A stretch of DNA of 24,271 bases, taken from the NCBI GenBank assembly GCA_937877165.1, contig CALEFO010000171.1:1-24271 (forward strand), written 5' to 3'. This document shows, one piece after another, positions 8,176-17,991 of this stretch. How positions within the stretch are numbered: the stretch's first letter is position 1; each line of letters opens with the position of its first letter. This stretch comes from an uncultured Lachnospiraceae bacterium (lineage in GTDB: Bacteria > Bacillota > Clostridia > Lachnospirales > Lachnospiraceae). Made by a program: the position numbers and the translations under genes. The notes beneath the pieces were generated by a model. It was not told the DNA's origin. It was given only the letters and a program-made list of their open reading frames with translations, and did no database searches.

Positions 8176-9201
8176 TTAATAAAGGCTTCCGGAATTCACC
8201 ACCGGCTGTGCGTCGTGGTTGCCACAGAGAACAACCAGAAGATTCGAGACCATGGCTGCCTTCCGCTCCTCGTCCAGATCGACTGTGCCATTCTCCTTCA
8301 GGCGCTCCAGTGCCATTTCTACCATACCGACCGCACCGTCCACAATCATCTTCCTCGCGTCGATGACAGCAGATGCCTGCTGCCGCTGCAGCATCACTGC
8401 CGCGATTTCCGGCGCATAAGCAAGATAGGTGATCCGCGCCTCCACGATTTCCAGGCCGGCCTCCTGCACCTTCTCCTGAATCAGGTCGCGGATTCTCCCC
8501 GCAACAACCGTCGTCGAGCCCCGGAGACTTCCGTCGTCCGCCTGTCCGTCTCCCGTGGTATCCACACCGGGGGCCACATCATACGGATAGACCTTCACGA
8601 TATCACGCACCGCGGAGTCGCACTGCAGAGAGAGATATTCCTTGTAGTTGTCCACATTGAACACCGCTGCAGCAGTATCCCGCACTCTCCAGATGACGGC
8701 TACGCCAATCTCCACCGGATTGCCCAGGACGTCGTTGACCTTCTGTCTCGCATTGCTGAGCGTCATGGCCTTCATGGAAATCTTCTTGCTGGCAACTTCT
8801 GCTGTCTGATTCGTTCCTGTGGTCAGGAGAATCCGATGGGCTGCATCACCTCCGTCCACGTCACCGCTCTGGCCGAGTCTCGTCTTCGCCGCCGGATTCA
8901 CTGCCACGCAGAACGGATTGACGAAATAAAATCCGGGCTCGCGCAGCGTTCCGATATACTCACCGAACAGGGTGAGCACCAGTGCTTCCTGCGGCTTCAG
9001 CACCTTGAAGCCCAGAAACGGAATCCAGCAGACGCACAGAAAAATCGTTGCGGGAACGAAGATCACAAGGCCGCGAAGATCCTCCAGTCCGAAGACCGTG
9101 CCGGACAGAATCATCAGGACAAGATCCAGTGCGATCACCGCGATCAGAGTGATCAGTACCGCCATGCCGTTTTTCCTGGTTTTCAAAATTTTCTCTTTCA
9201 T
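8176..9201 (-). CDS. SPFH/band-7 domain membrane protein
   Basis: A stomatin/prohibitin/flotillin-type protein of 341 residues. Two N-terminal membrane helices (about 13-33 and 43-64) are followed by the SPFH domain: VLKPQEALVLTLFGEYIGT, REPGFYFVNPF, a strand pair with VIWRVRDTAAAVFNVDNYKEYL, and a helical tail with LIQEKVQEAGLEIVEARI and YAPEIAAVMLQRQQASAVID. Such proteins form large membrane assemblies; the specific role here is unknown. An inserted acidic/Gly segment (VDTTGDGQADDGSLRGSTTV) interrupts the domain near residue 220, as in other clostridial members. The ATG at 9201 has AGGAGG seven bases upstream, so the longer open frame to 9351 is not used. A small RHH gene follows, and a TetR gene diverges from its promoter. 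Confidence 0.9.
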   Translation of the reverse strand: MKEKILKTRKNGMAVLITLIAVIALDLVLMILSGTVFGLEDLRGLVIFVPATIFLCVCWIPFLGFKVLKPQEALVLTLFGEYIGTLREPGFYFVNPFCVAVNPAAKTRLGQSGDVDGGDAAHRILLTTGTNQTAEVASKKISMKAMTLSNARQKVNDVLGNPVEIGVAVIWRVRDTAAAVFNVDNYKEYLSLQCDSAVRDIVKVYPYDVAPGVDTTGDGQADDGSLRGSTTVVAGRIRDLIQEKVQEAGLEIVEARITYLAYAPEIAAVMLQRQQASAVIDARKMIVDGAVGMVEMALERLKENGTVDLDEERKAAMVSNLLVVLCGNHDAQPVVNSGSLY

Positions 9202-9220
9202 GAGAAGCCCTCCTTTATTT

Positions 9221-9237
9221 GATATCATTGTGATATC
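9221..9237. promoter_or_regulatory. Perfect palindrome, probable operator of the SPFH operon
   Basis: GATATCA TTG TGATATC is a perfect 7-bp inverted repeat around a 3-base centre. It overlaps the -10 element of the SPFH promoter, so a bound protein would block transcription. Candidate binders are the RHH protein encoded at the end of the operon or the divergent TetR protein. Confidence 0.65.
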
Positions 9238-9258
9238 GCTTTGGTATTTATATGTCAA
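9230..9258 (-). promoter_or_regulatory. Promoter of the SPFH-RHH operon
   Basis: On the minus strand a perfect TTGACA (9253-9258) is separated by 17 bases from TATCAC (9230-9235, four of six matches). The -10 lies within the 17-bp palindrome. The start codon is about 29 bases downstream of the -10. Confidence 0.72.
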
Positions 9259-9392
9259 GAGCTTCTCATCTGCTAACGATGCCTTCCGCCTTCGGCGGCG
9301 CCCTGTTGCCCCTGCCTCCGGACTTCCCCATTCTTCATGACTTCTGGTCAATTATTTTTGTTTCAACCCTGTTCGCCTCCGGGGAAACGTTC

Positions 9393-9398
9393 TATAAT
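9393..9398 (+). promoter_or_regulatory. Probable -10 element for the tetR gene
   Basis: A perfect TATAAT lies 74 bases before the tetR start codon. The -35 region (TGTTCG, 9370-9375) is poor, which may mean the promoter needs an activator or is weak. Confidence 0.42.
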
Positions 9399-9472
9399 CA
9401 TAATGCAGATAAATTTTGAGGAAACACAGGCTTCTCCGGATTTTTCTGAGTAAAACACCTGAAAGGATTTCA

Positions 9473-10153
9473 ATGAGCACAATACAGAAGAACCAGCCGG
9501 TCCGCCCTGTCCATCCAGAGGGAAAGGCCAGCCAGAACAAGCGCAGGAAACGTGAATCCCTGCTGAACAATGCTTTTGATCTTTTTACGCAGAAAGGAAT
9601 TACCGATACGACCATTTCCGATATCGCGGAGAAGGCCGGCGTGGCAAAGGGGACTTTTTATCTCTATTTCAAAGACAAATACGACCTGCGTGACCGGCTG
9701 GTCCGTCATAAGGCCGAGCAGATTCTCGAACACGCTTATGAAGCTCTCCATACGGCCTCGGAGAATGGAGCTGCCCGCTTGGACTCTCTGGAGGACAAGG
9801 TCATTTTCTTCGCTGATAATATTCTGATGCAGCTCTCCAGTGACCGGATTCTTCTGAAATTCATTACGAAGAACTTAAGCTGGGCTCTTTTAAAGCGTGA
9901 CGTCTCCACACTCGATGCCCCGGACTGTGAGAATACAAGCTTCGTGGAGCGTCTGGAATCCTACTTTCAGGATTCCGCCGTTCAGTACCGCAATCCTGAG
10001 GTTCTCCTTTACATGATCGTGGAATTCATCGGCTCCACCTGCTACAGCTCCATCATTGATTCCGAGCCGATGCCTTTTGAGAAGCTGAAGCCTGAACTGC
10101 TTGAGGCCGTGCGGGCTATCATGCGCTCGCAGGAAAAAAACATCTCTTCCTGA
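9473..10153 (+). CDS. TetR/AcrR family transcriptional regulator
   Basis: A 226-residue one-component regulator. A basic N-terminal tail (residues 1-27) precedes the TetR DNA-binding domain: LLNNAFDLFTQKGITDTTIS, then IAEKAGVAKGTFYLYFKDKY with the recognition helix at about 57-66. The remaining helical domain (75-226) is the ligand/dimer part and gives no clue to the ligand. The ATG at 9473 follows AAAGGA at a good spacing, so the upstream in-frame ATG at 9416 is not chosen. It diverges from the SPFH operon with about 270 bases between the start codons, so it may control that operon, itself, or distant genes. It converges on fhs with a hairpin terminator between them. Confidence 0.93.
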   Translation: MSTIQKNQPVRPVHPEGKASQNKRRKRESLLNNAFDLFTQKGITDTTISDIAEKAGVAKGTFYLYFKDKYDLRDRLVRHKAEQILEHAYEALHTASENGAARLDSLEDKVIFFADNILMQLSSDRILLKFITKNLSWALLKRDVSTLDAPDCENTSFVERLESYFQDSAVQYRNPEVLLYMIVEFIGSTCYSSIIDSEPMPFEKLKPELLEAVRAIMRSQEKNISS

Positions 10154-10183
10154 TTCATTTCCTGTATTTGGCTCAGGCCGCAG

Positions 10184-10228
10184 AAATGCCAGACGCCTTG
10201 GTTGAATTTCCAAAGTGCCTGGCATTTT
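10184..10228 (+). terminator. Terminator between tetR and fhs, possibly bidirectional
   Basis: AAATGCCAG (10184-10192) pairs with CTGGCATTT (10219-10227), and part of the interior (CTTGG/CCAAAG) pairs as well. A short T run follows on the plus strand. The A run at the 5' arm would provide a short T run for fhs on the minus strand. Confidence 0.7.
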
Positions 10229-10299
10229 ATCTGTGCATCAGGAAGGAGCACATCCGTGCCTGTTCACGGCTTCTCATTCCATATCGAAACAGGATTATT

Positions 10300-11967
10300 T
10301 CAGAACAGTCCCTCGATCACGCCGTCACCGGTTACATCAATATTCTGTGCCGCAGGAACCCTGGGGAGTCCCGGCATCTGAATGATCTCTCCCGTCAGGA
10401 CCACGACAAATCCAGCGCCGGCGCTGACATAGGCATCCCGGACGGTGATGGTAAAGCCGGCGGGACGTCCCAGCTTATGCTGGTCATCCGAGAGCGAATA
10501 CTGAGTCTTCGCAACACAGACCGGAAGATTCCCAAAGCCGAGCTTTTCCAGATTGGCCAGCGCCTTTTTTGCAGCCGGTGCATACTCCACACCGTCCGCA
10601 CCGTAAATTTCCTTCGCAATCGTTTCAATCTTGCCGGTTAACGGCTGCTCCAGCTCATAAAGGGGATGATAATGAGACGGCTTCTCTTCCAGAGTAGCCA
10701 GAACCTTCTTCGCAAGCTCCTCTCCCCCCTTACCTCCGTCTGCCCAGACACTCGCCAGTGCGAACTCGCAGTCATGCTCTTTGCAGAAGCTCTCAATCAT
10801 CTGATGCTCCGCCTCTGTATCCGAAACAAACGCATTGATGGCAACAACCGCAGGAACACCGAACTTCTGCAGATTCTCAATATGCTTGCCGAGATTGACA
10901 AGTCCCTTCTCAAGTGCTTCCAGATTCTCCGCCTTCAGTTCTGTCTTTGGCACGCCGCCGTTGTACTTCAGTGCCTGCACGGTGGCAACGATCACCGCAG
11001 CATCCGGCTTCAAGCCTGCTGCACGGCATTTGATGTCCATAAATTTCTCCGCGCCGAGATCCGCACCGAAGCCGGCCTCCGTCACGACAATTTCACCAAG
11101 CTTCAAAGCTGCCTTCGTGGCACGCACGGAGTTGCAGCCATGCGCGATATTGGCAAAGGGACCGCCGTGTACCAGAACCGGCGTGTGCTCCAGCGTCTGC
11201 ATCAGGTTCGGCTGCATGGCATCCTTCAGAAGGGCCAGCATGGAGCCAACGACCTTCAGCTCTCCCGCCGTCACCGGCTCATTGTCATAGTTATATGCGA
11301 CAACCATTCTGGACAGACGGGCGCGAAGGTCCTCCATATCGGTTGCAAGACACAGCACCGCCATGATCTCGGACGCCGCCGTAATCACAAAGTGATCCTC
11401 GCGGACCGGGCCGTTTACCTTGCCGCCGAGTCCGATCGTGATATTGCGGAGTGCCCGGTCATTCATATCCATGCAGCGCTTCCAGATGATTCTGGTCGGA
11501 TCAATGCGAAGCGCGTTGCCGAAGTGAAGGTGATTGTCAATTGCTGCTGCAAGCAAATTGTTTGCAGAGGTGATGGCATGGAAATCTCCGGTAAAATGAA
11601 GATTCAGGTCTTCCATCGGGATAACCTGTGCGTAGCCGCCTCCTGCGGCACCCCCCTTTACGCCAAAGCACGGTCCAAGAGAAGGCTCCCGGAGCGCCGC
11701 TACCGTCTTTTTGCCAAGACGTGAGAGTGCATCCGCAAGGCCGATGGAAATGGTTGTCTTGCCTTCTCCCGCAGGAGTCGGATTGATGGCTGTCACAAGG
11801 ATCAGCTTTCCTTCCGGGCGGTCCTGAATTTTTCTCAAATACTCTTCGGAGATCTTCGCCTTGTACCTGCCGTACAGCTCCAGATCATCCTCCTCCATGC
11901 CAAGACTTCCTGCGATTTCCCGGATCGGCCGGATTTCAGCGTTTCTTGCAATTTCGATATCTGTCAT
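10300..11967 (-). CDS. fhs: Formate--tetrahydrofolate ligase
   Basis: Joins formate to tetrahydrofolate using ATP to give 10-formyl-THF, the entry of formate into one-carbon metabolism (and into the methyl branch of the Wood-Ljungdahl pathway in acetogens). At 555 residues it has the usual length. The P-loop TPAGEGKTT is at 64-72, the first family signature GVKGGAAGGGYAQVIPMEDL at about 100-130, and the second appears as VATVQALKYNGG, with Gln where Arg is more common. The ATG at 11967 has AGGGG five bases upstream; the open frame reaches back to 12114, but that part is not conserved. The 124-base gap to the GT2 gene holds a hairpin (12002-12030) without a T run. No folD or other one-carbon gene is adjacent. 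Confidence 0.98.
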   Translation of the reverse strand: MTDIEIARNAEIRPIREIAGSLGMEEDDLELYGRYKAKISEEYLRKIQDRPEGKLILVTAINPTPAGEGKTTISIGLADALSRLGKKTVAALREPSLGPCFGVKGGAAGGGYAQVIPMEDLNLHFTGDFHAITSANNLLAAAIDNHLHFGNALRIDPTRIIWKRCMDMNDRALRNITIGLGGKVNGPVREDHFVITAASEIMAVLCLATDMEDLRARLSRMVVAYNYDNEPVTAGELKVVGSMLALLKDAMQPNLMQTLEHTPVLVHGGPFANIAHGCNSVRATKAALKLGEIVVTEAGFGADLGAEKFMDIKCRAAGLKPDAAVIVATVQALKYNGGVPKTELKAENLEALEKGLVNLGKHIENLQKFGVPAVVAINAFVSDTEAEHQMIESFCKEHDCEFALASVWADGGKGGEELAKKVLATLEEKPSHYHPLYELEQPLTGKIETIAKEIYGADGVEYAPAAKKALANLEKLGFGNLPVCVAKTQYSLSDDQHKLGRPAGFTITVRDAYVSAGAGFVVVLTGEIIQMPGLPRVPAAQNIDVTGDGVIEGLF

Positions 11968-12091
11968 GTTTCCCCTTTCCTGCCGCAGATCCGCGGCATA
12001 TGGAGAGAAAGCCGCCAAAGCGGTTTCTCCTGTGTGAGCAAAGCATGTATCAGTCCATATTCTTTTCACTACACCGCCGTGTTCCTGGTGT

Positions 12092-13231
12092 TCAGGAGTC
12101 GCGGCGGGTTCCATAGCGAAGCTTCCGGTACATCCACAGCATACGATAATAAAGATAGAACATCGGCGGGCTTTTCATCTGAAGGCCAATGAGCTTTTTC
12201 TCCTCCGTATCCGTATGTTCCTGATAGTACCGGTTCTTCTGAAAATCCGGGAAGGTCCGCTTCATCTCCCGGGAAATTTCCGTCACAAAGGAGTAAACCC
12301 CTTTTCCCTTCATTTCCCGCAGCGCCGAGAACAGGGTATTTTTATAAAAAAGAACCGTAAACGAATACTCGATTTCCGGCCGGAACCTATCCAGAAATCC
12401 ATAGCGCTCCGCCTCCGAAATCATGATTCTCCCGGCCGTCAGCCGGTCCTCCAGACGCCTTCTCGTCACAGTGTGGACCGTCGAATCGTCATGCTGATAG
12501 TAGTAATAAAGAGGGCCCGGCACGTACTCAAAGTGACGCATCCGCATGATCCAGGTGTTGGCCAGCGCATTGTCCTCGTAGAAAATATCCTCCGGGAAGC
12601 GTGACGGACAATCCACCACAATCTCTCTCCGGTAAATCTTCACACACAAGGAACCGGAATCCAGAATCAGCGAACGCCTTCTGGCATCATCAAGAATGCC
12701 GGTCTGATTCTTCCTGCTGTTGGCAACCACCGGTCCAGGCGTCATGGTATGCTCCGTTACAATGCAGTAATCCGTCCCCACGCAGTCCGCACCGGTCTCC
12801 TCTGCTTTCTTCAGGAGACGTTCAAAATAGTCCGGAACCACCCAGTCGTCCGCGTCGATAAAAGCGATCCACTCCCCCTGTGCCCGGGCAATGCCTAGGT
12901 TCTTCGCACCTCCCTGATGGCGGTTGCGGTTGCTTGCAACTACATGTAGTCTGTCACGATTCTGTTCCTCCAGCTCCCGCAGAATCGCCAGCGAGCCGTC
13001 GGTGCTGCAGTCATCCACTGCAATGATCTCATAGTTCTCCAGCGTCTGGTGAAGGAGACTGTTCATACACCAGGAAAGCCGGTCCTCCGAGGCCATATTG
13101 TAAACCGGAACAATGACAGACAAAAGGCGGCCCTGCGGCACCGGATGTGTACAGAAAGCCGGCCGGGAGTTGTCCCCCGACCGGCTTCCGGCTGTTCCAT
13201 TGTGCGCAGATTGATTCTTAAATTCTGTCAT
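12092..13231 (-). CDS. Glycosyltransferase family 2
   Basis: A GT-A fold glycosyltransferase of 379 residues, probably acting on a cell-surface glycan on the cytoplasmic face. The nucleotide-sugar fold starts with SVIVPVYN at 38-45, then DDCSTDGS at 73-80, NRHQGGAKNLGIARA near 103-117 and the metal-binding DADDW at 126-130. The acceptor half ends in a basic tail (YRKLRYGTRR). There are no membrane helices. The first 37 residues are a non-conserved linker whose DNA contains a strong GC hairpin (13156-13187). The ATG at 13231 lies 20 bases after the pseC stop and its ribosome binding site is weak, so expression may depend on coupling. The donor could be the sugar made by PseB/PseC, but specificity cannot be read from sequence. 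Confidence 0.93.
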   Translation of the reverse strand: MTEFKNQSAHNGTAGSRSGDNSRPAFCTHPVPQGRLLSVIVPVYNMASEDRLSWCMNSLLHQTLENYEIIAVDDCSTDGSLAILRELEEQNRDRLHVVASNRNRHQGGAKNLGIARAQGEWIAFIDADDWVVPDYFERLLKKAEETGADCVGTDYCIVTEHTMTPGPVVANSRKNQTGILDDARRRSLILDSGSLCVKIYRREIVVDCPSRFPEDIFYEDNALANTWIMRMRHFEYVPGPLYYYYQHDDSTVHTVTRRRLEDRLTAGRIMISEAERYGFLDRFRPEIEYSFTVLFYKNTLFSALREMKGKGVYSFVTEISREMKRTFPDFQKNRYYQEHTDTEEKKLIGLQMKSPPMFYLYYRMLWMYRKLRYGTRRDS

Positions 13232-13251
13232 ATCTTCTGCCGCATCCTCAC

Positions 13252-14460
13252 TCAGATTCTGTAATACTCCGCAATTCTGGTCACTGCCGTAATCACGTCC
13301 TCCACATCCTGATCGCTCATCGCGTAATAGAGCGGTATCGTCAGCATGCGCGAATACAGAAGCTCTGCGTTCGGACACAGCCCCTTCGGATATCCGAGCT
13401 TCTCATAATACGGGAAGGTATAGACCGGAATGTAATGCACGTTGCAGATGATGTTCTCTTTTCCCATCGCATCGAAGAACTTCCTGCGATCAATGGAAAT
13501 ATGCTCCGGATTCAGCTGCAGGATATAAAGATGCCGAACGGTATCGGACCCTTCTGTCTCCTTCTGCACAATGATTCCGGGAAGCTTCGAAAATGCCTCG
13601 TCGTAACGGCGGACAATCTCCTTCTTGCGCGCCGCAAACTGCGGGAGCTTGTCCAGCTGGCTGCTGATGATGGCCGCCTGCATATCCGTAATCCGGTAGT
13701 TGGGTGCCAGCGCGATCTGCTCATAGTACCATGGGCCGTCCGGCGTGTGCTCCATCAGCGATGGATCCCTTGTGATACCGTGCGTGCGGTACAGAAGAAG
13801 CTTCTCATAATAATCCTTGCTGTTCGTCACAACAGCGCCGCCCTCTCCGCCGGTAATCGTCTTCACTGCGTGGAAGGAAAGCGTTGTCATATCTGCAATG
13901 CTGCCGTTCGGCCTTCCCCTGTAGGTCGTCCCAATGACATGCGCACCATCCTCAATGTATACGAAGCCGTACTTCTCCTTCAGGGCAAGGAACGCGTCCT
14001 CATCCACGGACTGTCCGCCGAAGTCCACCGCGACCACAGCCCGGGTTGCCGGTGTGATGTGCTGTTCCACCGATGCCGGATCCAGATTGTAGGTATCCGG
14101 AAGAATATCTGCAAAAACCGGCTTTGCTCCTACATAGAGCGCACAGTTTGCCGATGCCGCAAAGGTGATTGGCGTTGTAATCAGCTCGTCACCCTTCCCC
14201 AAGCCCGCCGCCATGCAGGCAAGATGAAGCGCCGCTGTTCCGTTGGCACACAGTACGGCGTATTTTGCCCCGGTCACATGGCAGAGCTTCTCTTCACACT
14301 CCGCAATATGCGGGCCCGTGGTCAGATAGTCGCTCCTTAATACTTCAACCGCCGCGTCAATGTCCGCCTGATCAATGTACTGGTGGGAATAATATAATTT
14401 TGTCTGGCGGACCGGCTGGCCGCCCTCAATTGCCGGAATTCTCTTCCTGTCCATGCTCAT
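13252..14460 (-). CDS. pseC: UDP-4-keto-6-deoxy-sugar aminotransferase, PseC-like (DegT/DnrJ/EryC1 family)
   Basis: A PLP-dependent sugar aminotransferase of 402 residues. The PLP lysine is Lys200 in SFHAVKTITGGEGG, the ring-nitrogen aspartate is Asp171 in YIEDGAHVIG, and the N-terminal SDYLTTGPHIAECEEKL and CANGTAALHLA segments match the family. In the pseudaminic acid route PseC aminates the 4-keto product of PseB to UDP-4-amino-4,6-dideoxy-beta-L-AltNAc. The assignment leans on the adjacent pseB, whose stop lies 10 bases upstream. Related enzymes (for example for UDP-bacillosamine or dTDP-4-amino sugars) use the same motifs. The ATG at 14460 is used; an ATG at 14454 is an alternative. The ribosome binding site is weak. 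Confidence 0.87.
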   Translation of the reverse strand: MSMDRKRIPAIEGGQPVRQTKLYYSHQYIDQADIDAAVEVLRSDYLTTGPHIAECEEKLCHVTGAKYAVLCANGTAALHLACMAAGLGKGDELITTPITFAASANCALYVGAKPVFADILPDTYNLDPASVEQHITPATRAVVAVDFGGQSVDEDAFLALKEKYGFVYIEDGAHVIGTTYRGRPNGSIADMTTLSFHAVKTITGGEGGAVVTNSKDYYEKLLLYRTHGITRDPSLMEHTPDGPWYYEQIALAPNYRITDMQAAIISSQLDKLPQFAARKKEIVRRYDEAFSKLPGIIVQKETEGSDTVRHLYILQLNPEHISIDRRKFFDAMGKENIICNVHYIPVYTFPYYEKLGYPKGLCPNAELLYSRMLTIPLYYAMSDQDVEDVITAVTRIAEYYRI

Positions 14461-14470
14461 GTATGTCCGC

Positions 14471-15484
14471 TCAGTGCTCTTCCACCGTCTTTAAAAGCGC
14501 CCGAATCTGTTCCACCGAAAGCCATTCCTTGTTGCTGCCGGAGGAATAAACAAAGCCGTCTTCCACTGCCTTGCCCTTCGGATCCCGCACCTGACGGTCG
14601 TTGTAGGTAATCTGAGGATAAATGATATAGTTCTTCTCGAACTCCAGTGTATTCGGCGCATCCTCTGCCGTCACCATGACCTCGTGCAGCTTCTCTCCGG
14701 GACGGATGCCGACCTCCACCGTCTTGCAGCCGGGAAGAAGAGCCTCCGCCAGATCCTTCACATAGAAGGACGGAATCTTGGAAATAAAGGTCTCACCGCC
14801 CTTAGCCTCTTCCAGCGCCTTAATCACAAGCTCAACACCCTGATCCAGACTGATCCAGAAGCGGGTCATCCGGTAATCCGTAATTGGCATGGTGGTCTCC
14901 CCGCGCGCGATGAGATCGCGGAAGAACGGAATCACCGAGCCGCGGCTTCCTGCTACGTTCCCGTAGCGTACGACAGAGAAAGAGACATCCTTGCTGCCCG
15001 CATAGGCGTTCGCTGCAATAAAGAGCTTGTCACTGACCAGCTTTGTGCCTCCATAGAGATTGACCGGATTCACCGCCTTGTCCGTGGACAGCGCGACAAC
15101 CTTCTTCACGCCCTGATCGAGTGCCGCGTCGATGATGTTCATCGCGCCGTGCACGTTGGTCTTGATGGCTTCCGAAGGGTTGTACTCGCAGGCAGGAACC
15201 TGCTTGAGCGCCGCTGCATGGATGACGTAATCCACGCCCTCCATCGCACGCTCGAGCCGTTCCTTGTCGCGTACATCTCCGATGAAAAAGCGCATGATCT
15301 GCGCATTCTCCTTATACGGAGACTCATTGGCCATCAGGAATTGTTTAAACTCGTCTCTGGAATAAATAATCAGCTTTTTCGGATGATAATGCTCCAGAAC
15401 ATATTTGGTAAAGCAGTGCCCAAAGGATCCGGTTCCTCCTGTGATCAGGATGGTTTTATCGTCCAGTAAATGCTTCTCTGCCAT
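14471..15484 (-). CDS. pseB: UDP-N-acetylglucosamine 4,6-dehydratase (inverting), PseB-like
   Basis: An extended short-chain dehydrogenase/reductase of 337 residues, the first step toward pseudaminic acid and related 4-amino-4,6-dideoxy sugars. The NAD(P) motif GGTGSFG is at 16-22. The catalytic segment STDKAVNPVNLYGGTK holds Asp135, Lys136, Tyr144 and Lys148, matching the Asp-Lys-Tyr arrangement of Helicobacter FlaA1/PseB. The segments AAALKQVPACEYNP and VVRYGNVAGSRGSVIPFF are also diagnostic. Length agrees with the family. The ATG at 15484 lies seven bases past the stop of the metal-dependent regulator gene, with AAAGGA further back, so the two are probably co-transcribed. pseC follows after 10 bases. 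Confidence 0.93.
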   Translation of the reverse strand: MAEKHLLDDKTILITGGTGSFGHCFTKYVLEHYHPKKLIIYSRDEFKQFLMANESPYKENAQIMRFFIGDVRDKERLERAMEGVDYVIHAAALKQVPACEYNPSEAIKTNVHGAMNIIDAALDQGVKKVVALSTDKAVNPVNLYGGTKLVSDKLFIAANAYAGSKDVSFSVVRYGNVAGSRGSVIPFFRDLIARGETTMPITDYRMTRFWISLDQGVELVIKALEEAKGGETFISKIPSFYVKDLAEALLPGCKTVEVGIRPGEKLHEVMVTAEDAPNTLEFEKNYIIYPQITYNDRQVRDPKGKAVEDGFVYSSGSNKEWLSVEQIRALLKTVEEH

Positions 15485-15491
15485 AGATAGT

Positions 15492-15872
15492 TCAGTTTCC
15501 TTTCTTCATCTGTTTTTCATAATATTCGTTCAGCTTATTGAACGTATCATCGTCAATGACATGCTCGATCCGGCAGGCCTCATCGGCCGCCGTTTCCTCA
15601 CTGACACCGATGGCGATCAGCACCTTGCGCAGAAGCTTGTGCCGGGAATAAATCCGCTCCGCAATCACACGTCCCTTCGGAAGGAAGGTGATATAGCCAT
15701 TTACATCCATTTCAATATAGCCGTTCTCACGCAGCTTTTTCATCGCAATACTGACGCTTGGTTTGGAAAAGCCCATTTCATTGACAATGTCGATGCTGCG
15801 GACATACGGGTTTCTCTCTTCCAGAATCAGTATTGTTTCCAGATAGTCTTCTGCAGACTCGTGAATTTCCAT
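15492..15872 (-). CDS. DtxR/MntR family metal-dependent transcriptional regulator
   Basis: A 126-residue repressor of the DtxR/MntR family. A winged helix (residues about 1-65, recognition helix SKPSVSIAMKKLRENG) is followed by the metal-binding dimerisation domain. Candidate ligands by comparison with Bacillus MntR are Asp9, Glu12, His78, Cys100, Glu103 and His104. Cys100 stands where MntR has Glu99 and resembles the Cys102 of DtxR, so the site is a mix of manganese-type and iron-type features; the metal cannot be decided. There is no SH3-like third domain. The ATG at 15872 has AAGG about six bases upstream. It lies 55 bases after glgB and seven before pseB, so it may be part of a longer transcript. 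No iron or manganese transport gene is next to it. Confidence 0.92.
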   Translation of the reverse strand: MEIHESAEDYLETILILEERNPYVRSIDIVNEMGFSKPSVSIAMKKLRENGYIEMDVNGYITFLPKGRVIAERIYSRHKLLRKVLIAIGVSEETAADEACRIEHVIDDDTFNKLNEYYEKQMKKGN

Positions 15873-15927
15873 ATTTACCTTTCTGTGCCGCGTTTTTTGC
15901 GGAACACCGGGAAATGCCTTTTTTAAT

Positions 15928-17946
<2,019 letters not shown>

Positions 17947-17991
17947 TTGCAACCCCTCCTGCCCCCAAGAAAAGTGAATGCTGTATCATTC

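Noticed and set aside
11968..12091. Tetrahydrofolate riboswitch in the fhs leader
   Set aside because: A hairpin is present (12002-12030), but I could not find the conserved THF aptamer elements.
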